64,000 bases of DNA from the NCBI GenBank assembly GCA_023014335.1, contig JAECYW010000002.1, forward strand, positions 1,550,001 through 1,614,000, read 5' to 3'. This DNA comes from Galerina marginata. Lineage: Eukaryota > Basidiomycota > Agaricomycetes > Agaricales > Galerinaceae. Positions 25,325 to 36,698 of this stretch are shown here, in pieces. Under the pieces are notes generated by a model. It searched no databases. It had not been told where the DNA came from and saw only the letters and a list, made by a program, of their open reading frames with translations. The position numbers and the translations under genes are program-made. Every line of letters starts with the position of its first letter. The stretch's first letter is position 1.

Positions 25325-27794
25325 TCAATCACTTCGCGTTGTATCGAATGATTCTCTAGCCAAGTCTAAGAAGCTCCCCGTTACCCGAGGGTCGAAACAC
25401 TCTGATTCCGTGTCCTGATCTGTATCATCATCGATCTCCAGGAAGGAAGGTTTCCGCATAATCGAGCGCCGGTGCATAGCTTTCTCGACTGTGACCTTCG
25501 ACCGTATGGAACTCGCTTTCTGAACTGATGGCGCACGTGAGGATATCGATTGGGGCAGCTCGGGCTGCGATAGCAATATGGGCCTGGTCCGCCTAGGAGG
25601 GGGCGGTAAGCTAGTCATCACGGAATACTGAGGGGAAGAGGGTCGTATTGTGGTCAGGCTGACACCCGATGACATTGGTTGACCCGAAGTGCTGTTAACC
25701 CTGACGTCGACGTCGACGCTTTCCCTGGACAGAACTGAATGGGGCGGGCTACGAGGCCGAGGTGCCGGGAAGGATGTGGTGGATTTTGCGCCAAATGAAT
25801 TGGAGCTCATCCGCGCGGACATTTGTTTACTGCTGGGTCTTGAGGTCGGTGGTGGTGGCGATAGACTAGTAAGGATGGGGTCGAAGTCAAAGTCGGACGC
25901 CATCGTCGAGGCGGATAATATCGAGAACCCACGATCCCGAGTCCTTGTAGAAAATTGTGGCGAGCTTTCCACGCTGGCTTCCAGTTTTGCCAACTCAGCT
26001 TTCGGACATGATGGCCTGTGGTGTATAATAAGAATCTGGAATCGAGCGAACAGGGCTGCTTGGCATTTGATCGGAAGAGCCCTCGTCCCAGAAAGACGAG
26101 GACGGAGTGGACTGGTTGGTCGGGCTGCGCCATGGCTTGTAAGGCGCAAGGTGGGAATCATTGTCGGACCGCAAACTGAAGAGGGAGAGCTTGTCATCTT
26201 CAGTTGGCGAATGTCGGCGTTGGTTGGGTTGATGGCCTATTATTGCTGGAATGACTCGAGAACAGTCTCTTCCGCCCCGAAAAGCTGTGGCCACTCCCTC
26301 GTCGTGGCTCTACGGGTGCGGGATTTCCCAATTCGGCCACGGAGGGGAAAATTGCGGAACCTGAAGAGCTCGAGGCCCGGTTAGGTAAAGGAATAGGAGG
26401 AATGGGTAAACGAGGGTGATGAAAACTCCGTTGTTTGCGAGGTACTTTTTCGGCAGGAGGCTGAGGAGGTGTTTTCGGCGTCGGAGATGTCGGAGCAGTA
26501 TTATTGCGGCGAGAAAGCGACGACTGCGACAAAGCCTTCCTCAATGTCCGAGGTGAACTAGGCTCAGTTCTAGACTCTTTTGTCGTAGCAGAGCGACTGT
26601 GGTGTTCATCACGGTCATGGGTAATTTGTGAAAAAGGACTTCGTTCCGGGGGTCTCTTTTCGGGAGGCGGACTGGCAACAACATCATTTGCTAAGGATAG
26701 GGCGGACGAAAACTGATATAGAAGAAGACGAAGCGGATGGCTGAGACCCGTATTCTTGAGATTGTGGATCCGGTGGTGGGGGAAGGCGATGGGTGGGAGG
26801 GGCGCTTGGAGGAGTGTTTAGGCGTGATACAGATGCCTGGCGTATTACGACCCTCGGTGAAGCTGAAGGCCCTGGCACACCGGGTATTACTGGAGAGGGG
26901 GGCAAATGTGTCGACGAGGGTGACTTCTGCGTCACTTTCCGTAAACTTGACCTGCTCCGTCGACGAAAAACCCTGCCCTCTGAGAACTTCCGCTATCAGT
27001 CATACCCCGCGCGCGCATTTTCGGCCTTGATGAACCGCTGTCTGAATAATTAACACTAGGGCCGGGTCCGACTGTTGAAGAGGAGCCCGATCTGCTGGTC
27101 GAATCTATAGAAGGATTAAGTGAGGCCTGCCTAGACAGGGGTTCTGGCCGTTTTATCTGCAAACTTCCCATCGAGCGCCTGTTATTTCATATGGACCTTC
27201 AGTAATGCTGCATGAAAGCAAAATAAAAAAAGACAGACTTGGTGTGCAATGGCCGAAATTCTGAGTTCGGTTTTGCAGTGACTGGAGGGGTGACGAAAGG
27301 GAGATCCATTCCATGGTTATTCGAATTGGAAGAGGAGGAAGCATATGATACACGGTTGAAGGTCGGGACGTCGGCCTTCTTGTGTACAAAGTCGGTTACA
27401 GATGGATTGGAATATGCAGACAGTCGGTTTGGATCGGAAGGAAGATTGGGCACAGGCACTGCAATCATGGGACGTCCAGCGAAAGGGTCGACGTCGGAGA
27501 GGGTCAACAGGGATTGTCTTTTATCGCGGTGATAATCAACTGGGGTGCGGGGCTCGAGCGAATCGACCCTGGAGCGGGTCGAGGAGGCAGCTTTCGACAT
27601 TGGCCGTGTGCTCTCGGATAACACGGGTGAGACAGGATTTGGAGAAGGGCAGCGGGGGTCCATTGCTGGCGGGTGGGTCCTGGATAGTCAGCGTCGGGAT
27701 GCGCGTTCTTCTTGGATTTGAAGCCAATCGCCGACTGCAAAAGAGTTGAATTTGCCGGGAGATTTGACCTGAGCGGGCTGTTTTTCCTGGACAT
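25325..27794 (-). CDS. Ser/Pro-rich disordered protein, unknown function
   Basis: I do not recognise a domain. The likely start is ATG at 27792-27794 (MSRKNSPLRSNLPANSTLLQ). A 56-base intron with a GCTGAC branch site then leads to THPPAMDPRCPSPNPVSPVL. The rest is low-complexity: PPLPFVTPPVTAKPNSEFR-type stretches, QPPAEKVPRKQRSFHHPRLP, and KLSLFSLRSDNDSHLAPYKP. One short block looks helical (KAELAKLEASVESSPQFSTR). The C-terminus reads RRSIMRKPSFLEIDDDTDQD and ends LDLARESFDTTRSD. Several joins (near 26200 and 26000) need one base removed rather than an intron, as in neighbouring genes. The many S/T-P sites suggest a phosphorylated scaffold, but that is inference. Exon edges are uncertain. 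Confidence 0.5.
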
Positions 27795-28092
27795 ATTTTT
27801 GGCCGAGGTCCTTGGAGCTGGGAGACCTAGCAAGGGACCAAAGAGCAGGCATGGATACAGAAAAACGAAGGTTGTAGCATGTAAAAGAGGGTGGTGTAAG
27901 AAAACTAGCAACAAGTCATGACGGAAAAGAAAGTGGGAACGCCGCACCCACGCTCCTGACTTGTAATTATAGCTCCCGTGCCTCCCCATCAACCCGTCGC
28001 CAGGTCGCGAACACACCGTTTCACCCAATTTATACTTGCTCATCAATACTTCCTGACGCGCCCGACATACGTAGCTGATGGGTATTCCTGCA

Positions 28093-29078
28093 TTATTCTG
28101 ATGTACAATAGATCCTCCAGTAAGTATAGATAGTCTGTGTGCTCAGCCAAGTTCCGCCCAAGCATCCTCCGGCATCTCTGTCGCGGACAGCCTGCGCGGC
28201 TCTTGGCATCGGTGTGAACGTCTGGCCCTCATTGGGCCGTCGTTCTTGCTGTGCATCAAACAGAACAGAATTGCGAACAAGCGGTCTGCTCAACTCCCCG
28301 TCTACCTCATCTTCGCTTTCGATTTCAAGGTCTATAAATCCTGCACGCCGCGCAGCGTTGATATCTATAGGTTTCGGTCTCGAAAATATTGATTGACCCG
28401 ACCTATTATGCACAATGAGCAATGAAGATCACGGAACGAAAGAACACACGTACTGTCTCATAACCGCAGCGAGTCGTCCAAACTGGAGCACGTTTCGGGC
28501 CACAAGCAACAGTGTGTCGAATATCTCTTCTTCTTTACTTCCAGCTCCGCATTTCGCAAAGGCCAGAACCAAGAGGGTAAGGGCACAGAATATAGTCAGG
28601 ATGAGATCGACGGTATTAAATGGAGATTTCCAAAATTGCTGCCGTCCAGAATCAATATATGGTTATCTGAAATATAAACAAGTACGTACCCGCCCTAACG
28701 CAACGAACCGTATCCCAACTTCCAGAATCATGGAAGTATTAATGATGACTTCGAGGATATAGAAGGCTAATCCTGGGCACCCGTCTGTCAAGCTTAGCAC
28801 CACCTGTCGTCACCGATAGCGCGGCCATTCCCAAATACAGAAAGATATATGTCCTCGAGTGGACAAAACGATTTGCAACCCCCCGCGTGATCTCACTCCG
28901 GGTGAGGGCATAGATTGAACGTGTAGCTCTGAAATCATTCCTATAAGTCGGGAAGTAACGTCCAAGAGAAAACCACTGACACTGGTGGTTCAGGGCCATT
29001 CACGGGTGAATCCCTGTTCAATGGGTCGTTTTCTTCGCCGTACTCGAGATCCCGGTCCTGAGATGTGGAATGGGACAT
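28093..29078 (-). CDS. Voltage-sensor-like four-helix membrane protein without a pore
   Basis: ATG at 29076-29078 gives an acidic N-terminus (MSHSTSQDRDLEYGEENDPL). After an intron comes ATRSIYALTRSEITRGVANR and a first helix FLYLGMAALSVTT. A second helix follows: AFYILEVIINTSMILEVGIR, then FVALG. The third, FWKSPFNTVDLILTIFCALT, carries the N-x2-D typical of S3 in voltage sensors. The fourth, TLLLVARNVLQFGRLAAVMR, carries spaced arginines. The cytosolic tail (PKPIDINAARRAGFIDLEIE) is long and acidic. No pore-loop or S5-S6 segment is seen, so this resembles a stand-alone sensor domain (as in Hv1 or phosphatase-coupled sensors). Two joins are imperfect: one extra base near 28804 and another mismatch near 28690. 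Function is not established. Confidence 0.6.
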
Positions 29079-29313
29079 GGGGGGAGACTTGAAGAATGCA
29101 CAGCGCCGAGCGGTTTGCTACAATGCTAGCAGCTACGCCGAGGATGGTCAGGTGACAATATGCCGAAGCCCATGACCAAATAGGGCCAAATAGGGCACCC
29201 ACAAGTCATCGACGGTTGAGCACCGTCTTCCAAACTGCATCCTTCCCACCCGTCGGGCATAAGTCTTGCCAACCCCTCCCTTTTCTAACTCTCTACCAAA
29301 GGCACCTATCAAG

Positions 29314-30734
29314 ATGGGAGGCGGAGATCTCAACATGAAAAAGAGCTGGCATCCCCTGCTCCTGAAGAATCAGGAGAGGGTGTGGTTGGAGGAGAAGAAA
29401 GCTGTGAGCAACAAGCATGCTTATTTATTATTGCCTTTATACTGACGATTTCTACAGCTTGAAGAGAAGAAGAAGCTCGACCAGCTTCGAAAAGAGAAAG
29501 AAGAAGAAAGACAGCTGCAAGAACTCCAACGCCTTCAAGAAGAACAGACAGGGAAAAAACGAACGGAGAAATTGGAATGGATGTATGCCACGCCCGCTAC
29601 GGGAAGTAGCCAGAACGCAAACGATCTGGAAGACTACCTGCTTGGAAAGAAAAGGGTAGACAAGATCCTCACCGCCGACGAGAACGCAAAGGTGAGCCAC
29701 GACCACCTGTCACCAGATCCAGACATCATCTAACAAGAAAAATTTAGGTTGGAGCCGCCAACAAGAACTTTATTGCCGTTCAAAACGCCAATACGTACTC
29801 GGGACATTGCAGCTAAAATAAGAGAAGATCCGTTACTCGCGATTAAGCAACAGGAGCAGGCTGCCTATCAAGCTCTATTGTCGAACCCGCTTCGTTTAGC
29901 TAAGATGCAGAAAGATCTCGGAGTCAAACCGAAGAAGGACAAAAGCGAGCGGAAAAGGGAGAAGGAGGAACGAAAACGCTTGAAGCGTGAACGCCACAAG
30001 GACAGGGATTCCCGCACACCGAGTCCCGCGACGAGGAGGATTGGAAGAGACCGATCCCCTGTGTCAAATGACTACCATCGCTCTTCTCGCACTTTAAGCC
30101 CACGTTACCGTTCCACTTCCCGTTCTCGCTCACCGGTTCCCCCTCGTCATCGTGACGATGAATACGCTGGGAGGTCCAGGAGATACAGCCCAAAACAGTA
30201 CCGTGGTCGCAGTAGAAGTCACAGCCCGAGACGTTACTCCAGAAGCGACTCTGAGGAACGCTATCGGGACCTGCCCTCGGGATCGAATGGATTCCATGGC
30301 CGTCGCCAAGATGAGCCGTCTCACCGATACCCTCCTCCGCCTCGTCATCTGGAGAATGGGAAACGATCTCGCAGCCCAAGTCCGCGTCGGAGAAGCCCCC
30401 CTCCCAAGCGCATCCGCGCAGAACGGTCTCCGCCACCTCCACCACGCGCTTCGAGCAGCAACACTAACATTAAAGCTGAAGAAGATCGTGCTGCTCGTCT
30501 TGCTGCCATGACACTGAACGCCAATTCGATGTCTGAAGACAGACAAAAACGACTTGCAGGCACTGTTGGAGAAAGAGAAAGCTGAACTGGAGGCATGATG
30601 AAAGGGCTAGAACCAAGTCGAAAGGTATGTCTGGATTCCTGAGTGAGGAACAGAAACGGGTCTTTGGCGGAGTAGGAGGCCTTGAGGATAGGATTAAGAG
30701 AGGAAAAGGTGGTTTGGTCGTTGATGCAGATTGA
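29314..30734 (+). CDS. CWC25: Pre-mRNA-splicing factor CWC25 (three apparent extra bases)
   Basis: CWC25 binds the spliceosome and promotes the first transesterification step. The N-terminus is diagnostic: [20 protein letters not shown], then [10 protein letters not shown]. After an intron come [40 protein letters not shown] and [12 protein letters not shown]. After a second intron come [36 protein letters not shown] and [20 protein letters not shown]. An RS/RD-rich region is next. The tail [20 protein letters not shown] with [16 protein letters not shown] ends LVVDAD. To read this through, one base must be ignored at each of about 29796, 30559 and 30595. Because three are removed, the outer frames agree again. 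The gene is essential in yeast, so loss is unlikely. Confidence 0.88.
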
Positions 30735-30979
30735 AGGGAAACTTCCCCAGGTGTGCATGATGGACTACTATTCTATCCCATGATTGTCAGGCTAATAGGT
30801 CGTCATACAGTACTTGGTTAATTTGTATTTATATTTGTAGCATCCTGCCGGCCCTACATCTGTATTGGTCAGCTCTCCCAATCATACTTATATTTCGCGC
30901 CGCGTCTTTGCTACGTCCTCGTCCGACTCCAATCTAAGCACTCACCATCCTCTCAATAAAACATTCTCTCTGACTTATC

Positions 30980-33004
30980 ATGCCTCCAAGACGCGCACCA
31001 TCTATTGCCTCTGTGGCACAGTCCAGAGCACCAAGCCCGAGCCCTCCAGAGGAAGAAGAGGTAATTGCAGGAGTCGTTTCTTACCTATTAATCACGCGTT
31101 GAAAGACAGTCCGAAGGGCCAGTTCTTCGACACAGTCGATGAACTGCAACAACATGTGAGTCTGCGCTGAATGTTCCTGCATATATGCCACTTTATTTGA
31201 CTTTTTCAAAGGGTATCAATGTGCAGGATATCCTCAAGTTGAAAGTAAGCCGTTCAACGGAAACTCTCTTCCCGTTCTCATTAGCTGTAGTCTGCCGCAA
31301 TCAATACCATCTTCGGCGTAAGTATGACTACACGGCGCCAAATGCTGAAGATCAAGGTCCAGTTTTACGCATATATTCACTCTTTCCTGGCTAACTGAAA
31401 CCGACGATTACCCAGGGCATGTCGGAAGCCAAAGTTGAAAAGATTAAAGTGTGACTCCCCTTATTTTGCTTCCTGCGGAATGCTGATTACGAATGGTGTA
31501 GGAAGCAGCTCATAAGATTCTTGTCAATTCCATCTATCCTGACTTCTGTCCGACCTCCTCATATGTTGAATAGGGCTCGTCGTTCGCAACTGGGGTAGAG
31601 GTACAGGATAAACGCAAAAAGGTGAACATGATAAGCACAGGAAGCAAGGCTGTGGACGCCATTCTCGGCTGGTACGAGCATTTCTTTTTGGATTCGAGTC
31701 CACTGTCTTCATCTTCATCCAGGCGGCGTGATGTCGCAGTCTATTTCCGAAGGTACCTGTGGTCTTTCGCCTAGACGATATTGCGTTTTAAAGAAGCGAA
31801 CAAAGTTTATGGAGAATTTCGGACTGGAAAAACCCAGCTTGCCCATACTATGAGCGTCGTCACACAGCTCCCTCTTGAGCTCGGAGGTGCTTCTGGAAAA
31901 GTGAGTAGCTTTTATAATTTCTTTGGATTCTCCTGCTCATACGGCATCAGGTTGCATATATCGACACGGAAGGCATGTCTTGTTATCTTCGAGCATCTAG
32001 AAGTTTATCGACTCTAAATGTGTCCCAGGAACTTTTCGCCCAGACCGAATTCGCTCAATCGCAGATCGATTCGGCGTCGATGGGAATATGGCACTTGAAA
32101 ATATTCTCTACGGTACTTTTACTCCACGCTAATTATTTCTACCTAGAAATCTGACGAATATTAGCACGTGCATTCAATAGCGAGCACCAAGTTGGTGGAC
32201 CACATAAACTCGACCTTAGCCTACTCTAACGACCCCAGATGGAACTAATCAACTGAATGTTCTCTGCGCTTCGCCGAGGACAAGGACTTCCGCCTCCTTG
32301 TGTGTTCGATTTCTTGATCCCATACAGTTTTGCTAAGAGTGTACAAGATCATTGACAGCATTATGGCTCTTTTCCGGGTGGACTTTTCAGGAAGAGGAGA
32401 GTTGAGTGAGCGTCAACAAAAAGTAAGAGTCTTCTTTGGCGCAGTTCGTTCGAGGCTAATGAATCACGACTTCAGCTTGCACAGGTATTTTCACAACGTC
32501 ATGCCCCTCCAATAGCGTCAGATGTCATTCGAGAATACTAGATGCTATCGAAGTTGACCAAACTCTCAGAGGAGTACAATGTCCAAGAATCCCCTTTCCT
32601 TCAGCTTCGCTGTCGTACTGACGTATTCTAGATCGCGATACTTCTAACGAATCAGGTCCAGTGTATGCTCCTATTCTTGTTTGCTCTGCTTGCACGCGAT
32701 TTACTCCTTAGTATGTAGCCGATCCTGGAGCTACTATGACATTTGTGGCAGGAGGCGCTCTAAAGCCCATCGGTGGGCATATCCTCTCCCATGCGTCCGC
32801 TACCAGGATGTTTTTACGCAAAGGTAAGTACACTTTGGACCGGGAGAAGCGATCACGTTTATTTTCTGTCCATGAACTCGCTTGCGATGACCATTGAATT
32901 CAGGCCGAGCTGAAGAACGCGTTGCGAAACTTGTTGACAGTCCCGATCGACCGGAAAGCGAAGCATCTTACAAGTTGGATGAAGGAGGATGGGCTGATGT
33001 TTAA
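30980..33004 (+). CDS. DMC1: Meiotic RecA-family recombinase DMC1
   Basis: DMC1 forms filaments on single-stranded DNA and carries out strand exchange between homologues in meiosis. The N-terminus ([20 protein letters not shown]) leads to [20 protein letters not shown] and the HhH region ([20 protein letters not shown]). The core then reads [36 protein letters not shown] (Walker A, in its DMC1 form, not the RAD51 form), [20 protein letters not shown] and [20 protein letters not shown] (Walker B). The end is [17 protein letters not shown], then [15 protein letters not shown]. About 14 small introns are present, one with a GC donor (31973-32028). Single extra bases appear at 31670 and 32254. 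Without them the protein is full length. Confidence 0.93.
31973..32028 (+). other. GC-AG intron in DMC1
   Basis: The exon ends GACACGGAAG and the intron starts GCATGTCTTG, ending TGTGTCCCAG. Removing 56 bases gives DTEG-TFRPDR, the conserved Walker-B-proximal segment. The nearby GT at 31976 does not keep the frame. Confidence 0.65.
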
Positions 33005-33320
33005 ACCGACTCTTGAAAAGACTGGCTACTAACACTCCGACTCGTGTTCTCTTTTTACTGACCCTCAGTTCGGCGACAGCCAAGCTACGACAACCCTCTG
33101 TAATCTTGTATGTATGAACGTTTGTGATGGGTCCACAATGAACGCCGCCTAAATTTGGAACGTTTCCACGTCAGAGATCAACAAAGTATTTCGTGCGCAT
33201 GGCACTCCGAGTTTTTGCACATGGTCGACCTGTCTAAGTTGTCACTTCTTCAACGCCATAAAAGGCGCCTGCGCCAGCAATGTGCAGTCAAATTCACCAG
33301 TCAACCAGTCAAATTTCGAC

Positions 33321-34527
33321 ATGATCTCACCTGCCAAGACAGCAATCCTCGCCAGCTTCGCCGTGTTCGTCGAGGCTGCGTCGTCCGCAAAAGTTTCCAT
33401 CCCAAATACCTTTCCAGACCTGACCGCCTGTGTTTCTCAACCGTCGTTTTTTTCTTGCGAAAATACAACAGTCATTTCGAATACTTGTTGTTCCCCCACT
33501 CCTGGGGGACTGGTCTTACAGACGCAGTTCTGGGATACACATACCGGTCTTGAAAAACAGGGACAGAAGCTACCGAAAAACAGTTGGACTATCCATGGCT
33601 TATGGCCCGATAACTGTGATGGGTATGTCTGTTTTCAGGTTCTCCTTGTGAAATAGCTTCTCATCCATTTTTCTTGGTTTTAGTTCGTTTGAACAATACT
33701 GCGACCTCTCTCGCCAATTCGACCCAAGTCCATCTCCGGCAATTTTGCCTGATGGTACTGTGGTGCCGGCCTATACTGGTCCTGGGGTTGATACTTTCAT
33801 TAAGGATTTCGGGAGGAAGGATTTGCTTGATTACAGCGCGTATCTTCATCCGCCCCAGGCAAACTCATTATGCTAATGCTGAGGTATTTCAGTGAACAAG
33901 TACTGGATTAGCCAAGGTTCCCCCAATGCGGACTTCTGGGGACACGAGGTTAGTTTCCCTGTCCTCTCGCAAAATCTAAACCTTTCTGACACGACCAAAA
34001 TCAAGTTCTCAAAACACGCGACGTGCACGTCGACGTTCGATGTCGCGTGCTATGGTTCGAACTACCGAAAACACCAGGATGTTGTCGATTTCTTTGATGC
34101 CGTCGTAAGAGCCTTCCACCAGTATCCGACATTCGACATGCTTGCGGCGTAAGTGAAACCGAGCTTCCTGAAAGGTCCATCGCGTGTGCTGAACCGCGAA
34201 CAGAGCAGGGATCGTGCCTTCGAACACAACTACGTACACACTTGCGCAGTTGCAAAATGCCATCAAAGCTCAGACCGGTAGCGTGCCGTTCTTCGGGTGT
34301 ACTACCAACGGAACTGTTCTCTCGGAGGTGTGGCACTTCAGCCACGTCCACGGAACGGTATGTGTTTGTCACTGGGGATCTCGTCCGGTTGAATAACGCG
34401 TCCTGTAAAGGAGCAATTTGGAAGTTACAAAACCCTTGATTCGACGACCCCATCGAGTTGCTCAACTGTCGCGCCTATCAGATACCTGGAACGGACGCCG
34501 TCCTCGGAGCATGAGGTCCGGAAATAA
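33321..34527 (+). CDS. Secreted ribonuclease T2
   Basis: T2 RNases cut single-stranded RNA outside the cell or in vacuoles. The start MISPAKTAILASFAVFVEAA is a signal peptide. The two catalytic blocks are visible: NSWTIHGLWPDNC (CAS I) and ADFWGHEFSKHATC (CAS II), each with its active histidine. Cysteines expected for the fold are present (LTACVSQPSFFSCENT, NTCCSP, TFDVACYG). The C-terminal half has FFDAVVRAFHQYPTFDMLAA and VPFFGCTTNGTVLSEVWHFS. It ends SSEHEVRK with TAA at 34525-34527. The join near 33832 (LLDY to NKYW) lacks a clean GT donor and may use GC or carry an extra base. The length fits the family core without an extra C-terminal domain. Confidence 0.93.
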
Positions 34528-34700
34528 ACATGATCGTACGCGTCGGTACCAGTAGTAAATAATTAGTGGCAAGACGCGATCCACGTGATTAACGCGACGC
34601 GACTTTGAACAAATAAAGGAAAACAAATTACCCGAATGTTGGTTGAGTTTTCAGAAGAATTGAAACCAGTCTGTATCTTTGTCTGGCCAGCATCGTTAAA

Positions 34701-36483
34701 ATGACCGTTACACTCGACCTCGACGCCGCAAGTACAGACCCACACATACGGCGAACACTGTCAGATATCTCCCTTGCAGTTGCGAAAGGAAAGAAGATTG
34801 TTGTCGTGACTGGAGCGGGCATATCTTGTTCTTGTGGTATTCCAGTAAGTTTTAACATGTTCTACGCGACAAAATGCACGCCCAATTATGACACAGGATT
34901 TTCGTTCTTCCGACGGTCTCTATGCTTTGGTCAAAGAGCAATATCCGGATGTCGTTCTAAAAGGCCGCGACCTTTTCGACGCATCTCTTTTCCGTGATGC
35001 GACCTCCACTGCCGTTTTTTACACCTTCATATCCCAACTCAAGCGATCTATCGACTCCGCAGAACCTACGCCCACACATCATTTTATAAAAACCCTGGAC
35101 ACCAAGAAGAAACTTCTGAGATCATATACGCAAAATATCGACGGGCTGGAAGCTCGTGTTGGGTTACTTGGGTCATCCTGCCAGGAGGCGAAATCGAACG
35201 GCAAAGGAACAACCAAGATCCGCACGAAAGATGTTCGTAATGTGCAGTTACATGGCGATATTCACCGCGTTCGGTGTATGGCATGCTCTGCAGAATATCC
35301 CTGTAACGAGGAGCACCTCATGGTATTCGAGAAGGGTAGCGCTCCTGAATGCCCCGAATGTTTATCACGTTGTAGGTTACTCGTTCTTCTGGAATTATTT
35401 GATACTAATATGTTGGTTTCATAAAGCCGAGGCTCGAGTCGCCCGGGCAGCGCGCGCAATTCGTGTTGGAAATCTTCGTCCTGGCATTGTCCTTTACGAC
35501 GAGACGCATCCTCTCGGAGACGACATTGGCACTATCCACACCGCTGATTTGGGCCGGAAACCAGACATGCTCATTATTATGGGTACTTCTCTGAAGGTTC
35601 ACGGATTAAAGAAGTTGGTAAAAGACTTCGCTCGTACTATCCATTCGTCGTCCTCGTCTTCGTCGGCCGCCTCGAGTTCGAAGAGACCTTACAAAGTCAT
35701 CTTCGTAAACAAGACTGCTCCAGGCTCTGAGTGGTCTGACATTATCGACTATCACATTGGAGGAGAGACGGACCGCTGGACAACCAAAGTCGTTGAAGAC
35801 TGGAAGAAGATGAGGCCTTCAGATTGGGAAGTTCAGCAAACCCTCGTCAGCGGTGAAGCTGAAACATCGACGAATGGTGGGCTGAAGGTCGTGAAATCTC
35901 TAGCCCCTACAAAAGCGGGAAAGGCCCACGAGGAAGGGAGAATATTCCTGTTCTTCCTTCACATTCGACAAACGAAGCCTTTGTAGCCGGCGAAAAACCG
36001 ATCCCCCTTTCTCCCAGTAAACGTCGGCAGAAATCGTCGCATTATGACGACGTTGAATCCAGCCCTTCTAAAAGACAAACAACGGCCTCCCACCATCATG
36101 CTATGCCAAAAGAAGAGCGCAAAATGCTCTTTGCGGAGACAACCAACAAACCTACTGCCTATGTATCGGACACCCGAGAGAAGTCCAAGATGGACATTAG
36201 CCTTTATGACCTGACGATGGAAGACGTAGAGGGTGAATTGCCTGTTAGACCTCGAAAGCTTTCTACAAAAGGTCGGAGAGTTGCAGCATTTGAAGAAACC
36301 TCTAAGATGGACATCAGTATCCTTGATCTATCGATGCGGCACCAGGAGTCTTCAGTGGAGATCAAGTCTCCTGTTAGGCAGTCGAAGAAAGCCCAACCCA
36401 AAGTTCCTGAAAAACCGCGACGGACGACAGCGAAACGGGGAACTAAGGAAAAGAGAACCGCAAAAAAGGAACTTGTTCAATAA
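34701..36483 (+). CDS. NAD-dependent deacetylase, Hst3/Hst4-type sirtuin
   Basis: This is a sirtuin that removes acetyl groups from lysines using NAD+. The N-terminal NAD site reads KIVVVTGAGISCSCGIP, then DFRSSDGLYALV after an intron. Further motifs are SYTQNIDGLE and VQLHGDIH (catalytic His). The structural zinc is bound by RCMAC and ECPEC. The rest of the core has RPGIVLYDETHPLGDDIGTI and DMLIIMGTSLKVHGLK, with a Ser-rich insert. This arrangement fits the nuclear Hst3/Hst4 group, which acts on histone H3K56. The C-terminal extension is basic and holds two copies of SKMDIS-x2-DL-x-M (36184-36219 and 36301-36336). The join near 35930 needs either a 53-base intron or one missing G. Confidence 0.9.
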
Positions 36484-36698
36484 CCTTACAGCATTGTACC
36501 CATATTTCATCGACATTTACCACTCAATTCACATGAGGCATTGAAAGCTAAGTAGGGCTACCATCAAACACTTCTTTATGTCATAATGTCGAAGCTTGAT
36601 AGCCATTATTTATTTGAGCGAGGCATGGACAAGCCGTCAGAAGTTACTCGAATAAAAAGATTGGATGAATACAGTTATCTAGAAGCGGGAATAAAAAT

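Noticed and set aside
30980..33004. RAD51 instead of DMC1
   Set aside because: The Walker A region reads [20 protein letters not shown], which is the DMC1 form; RAD51 proteins differ here.
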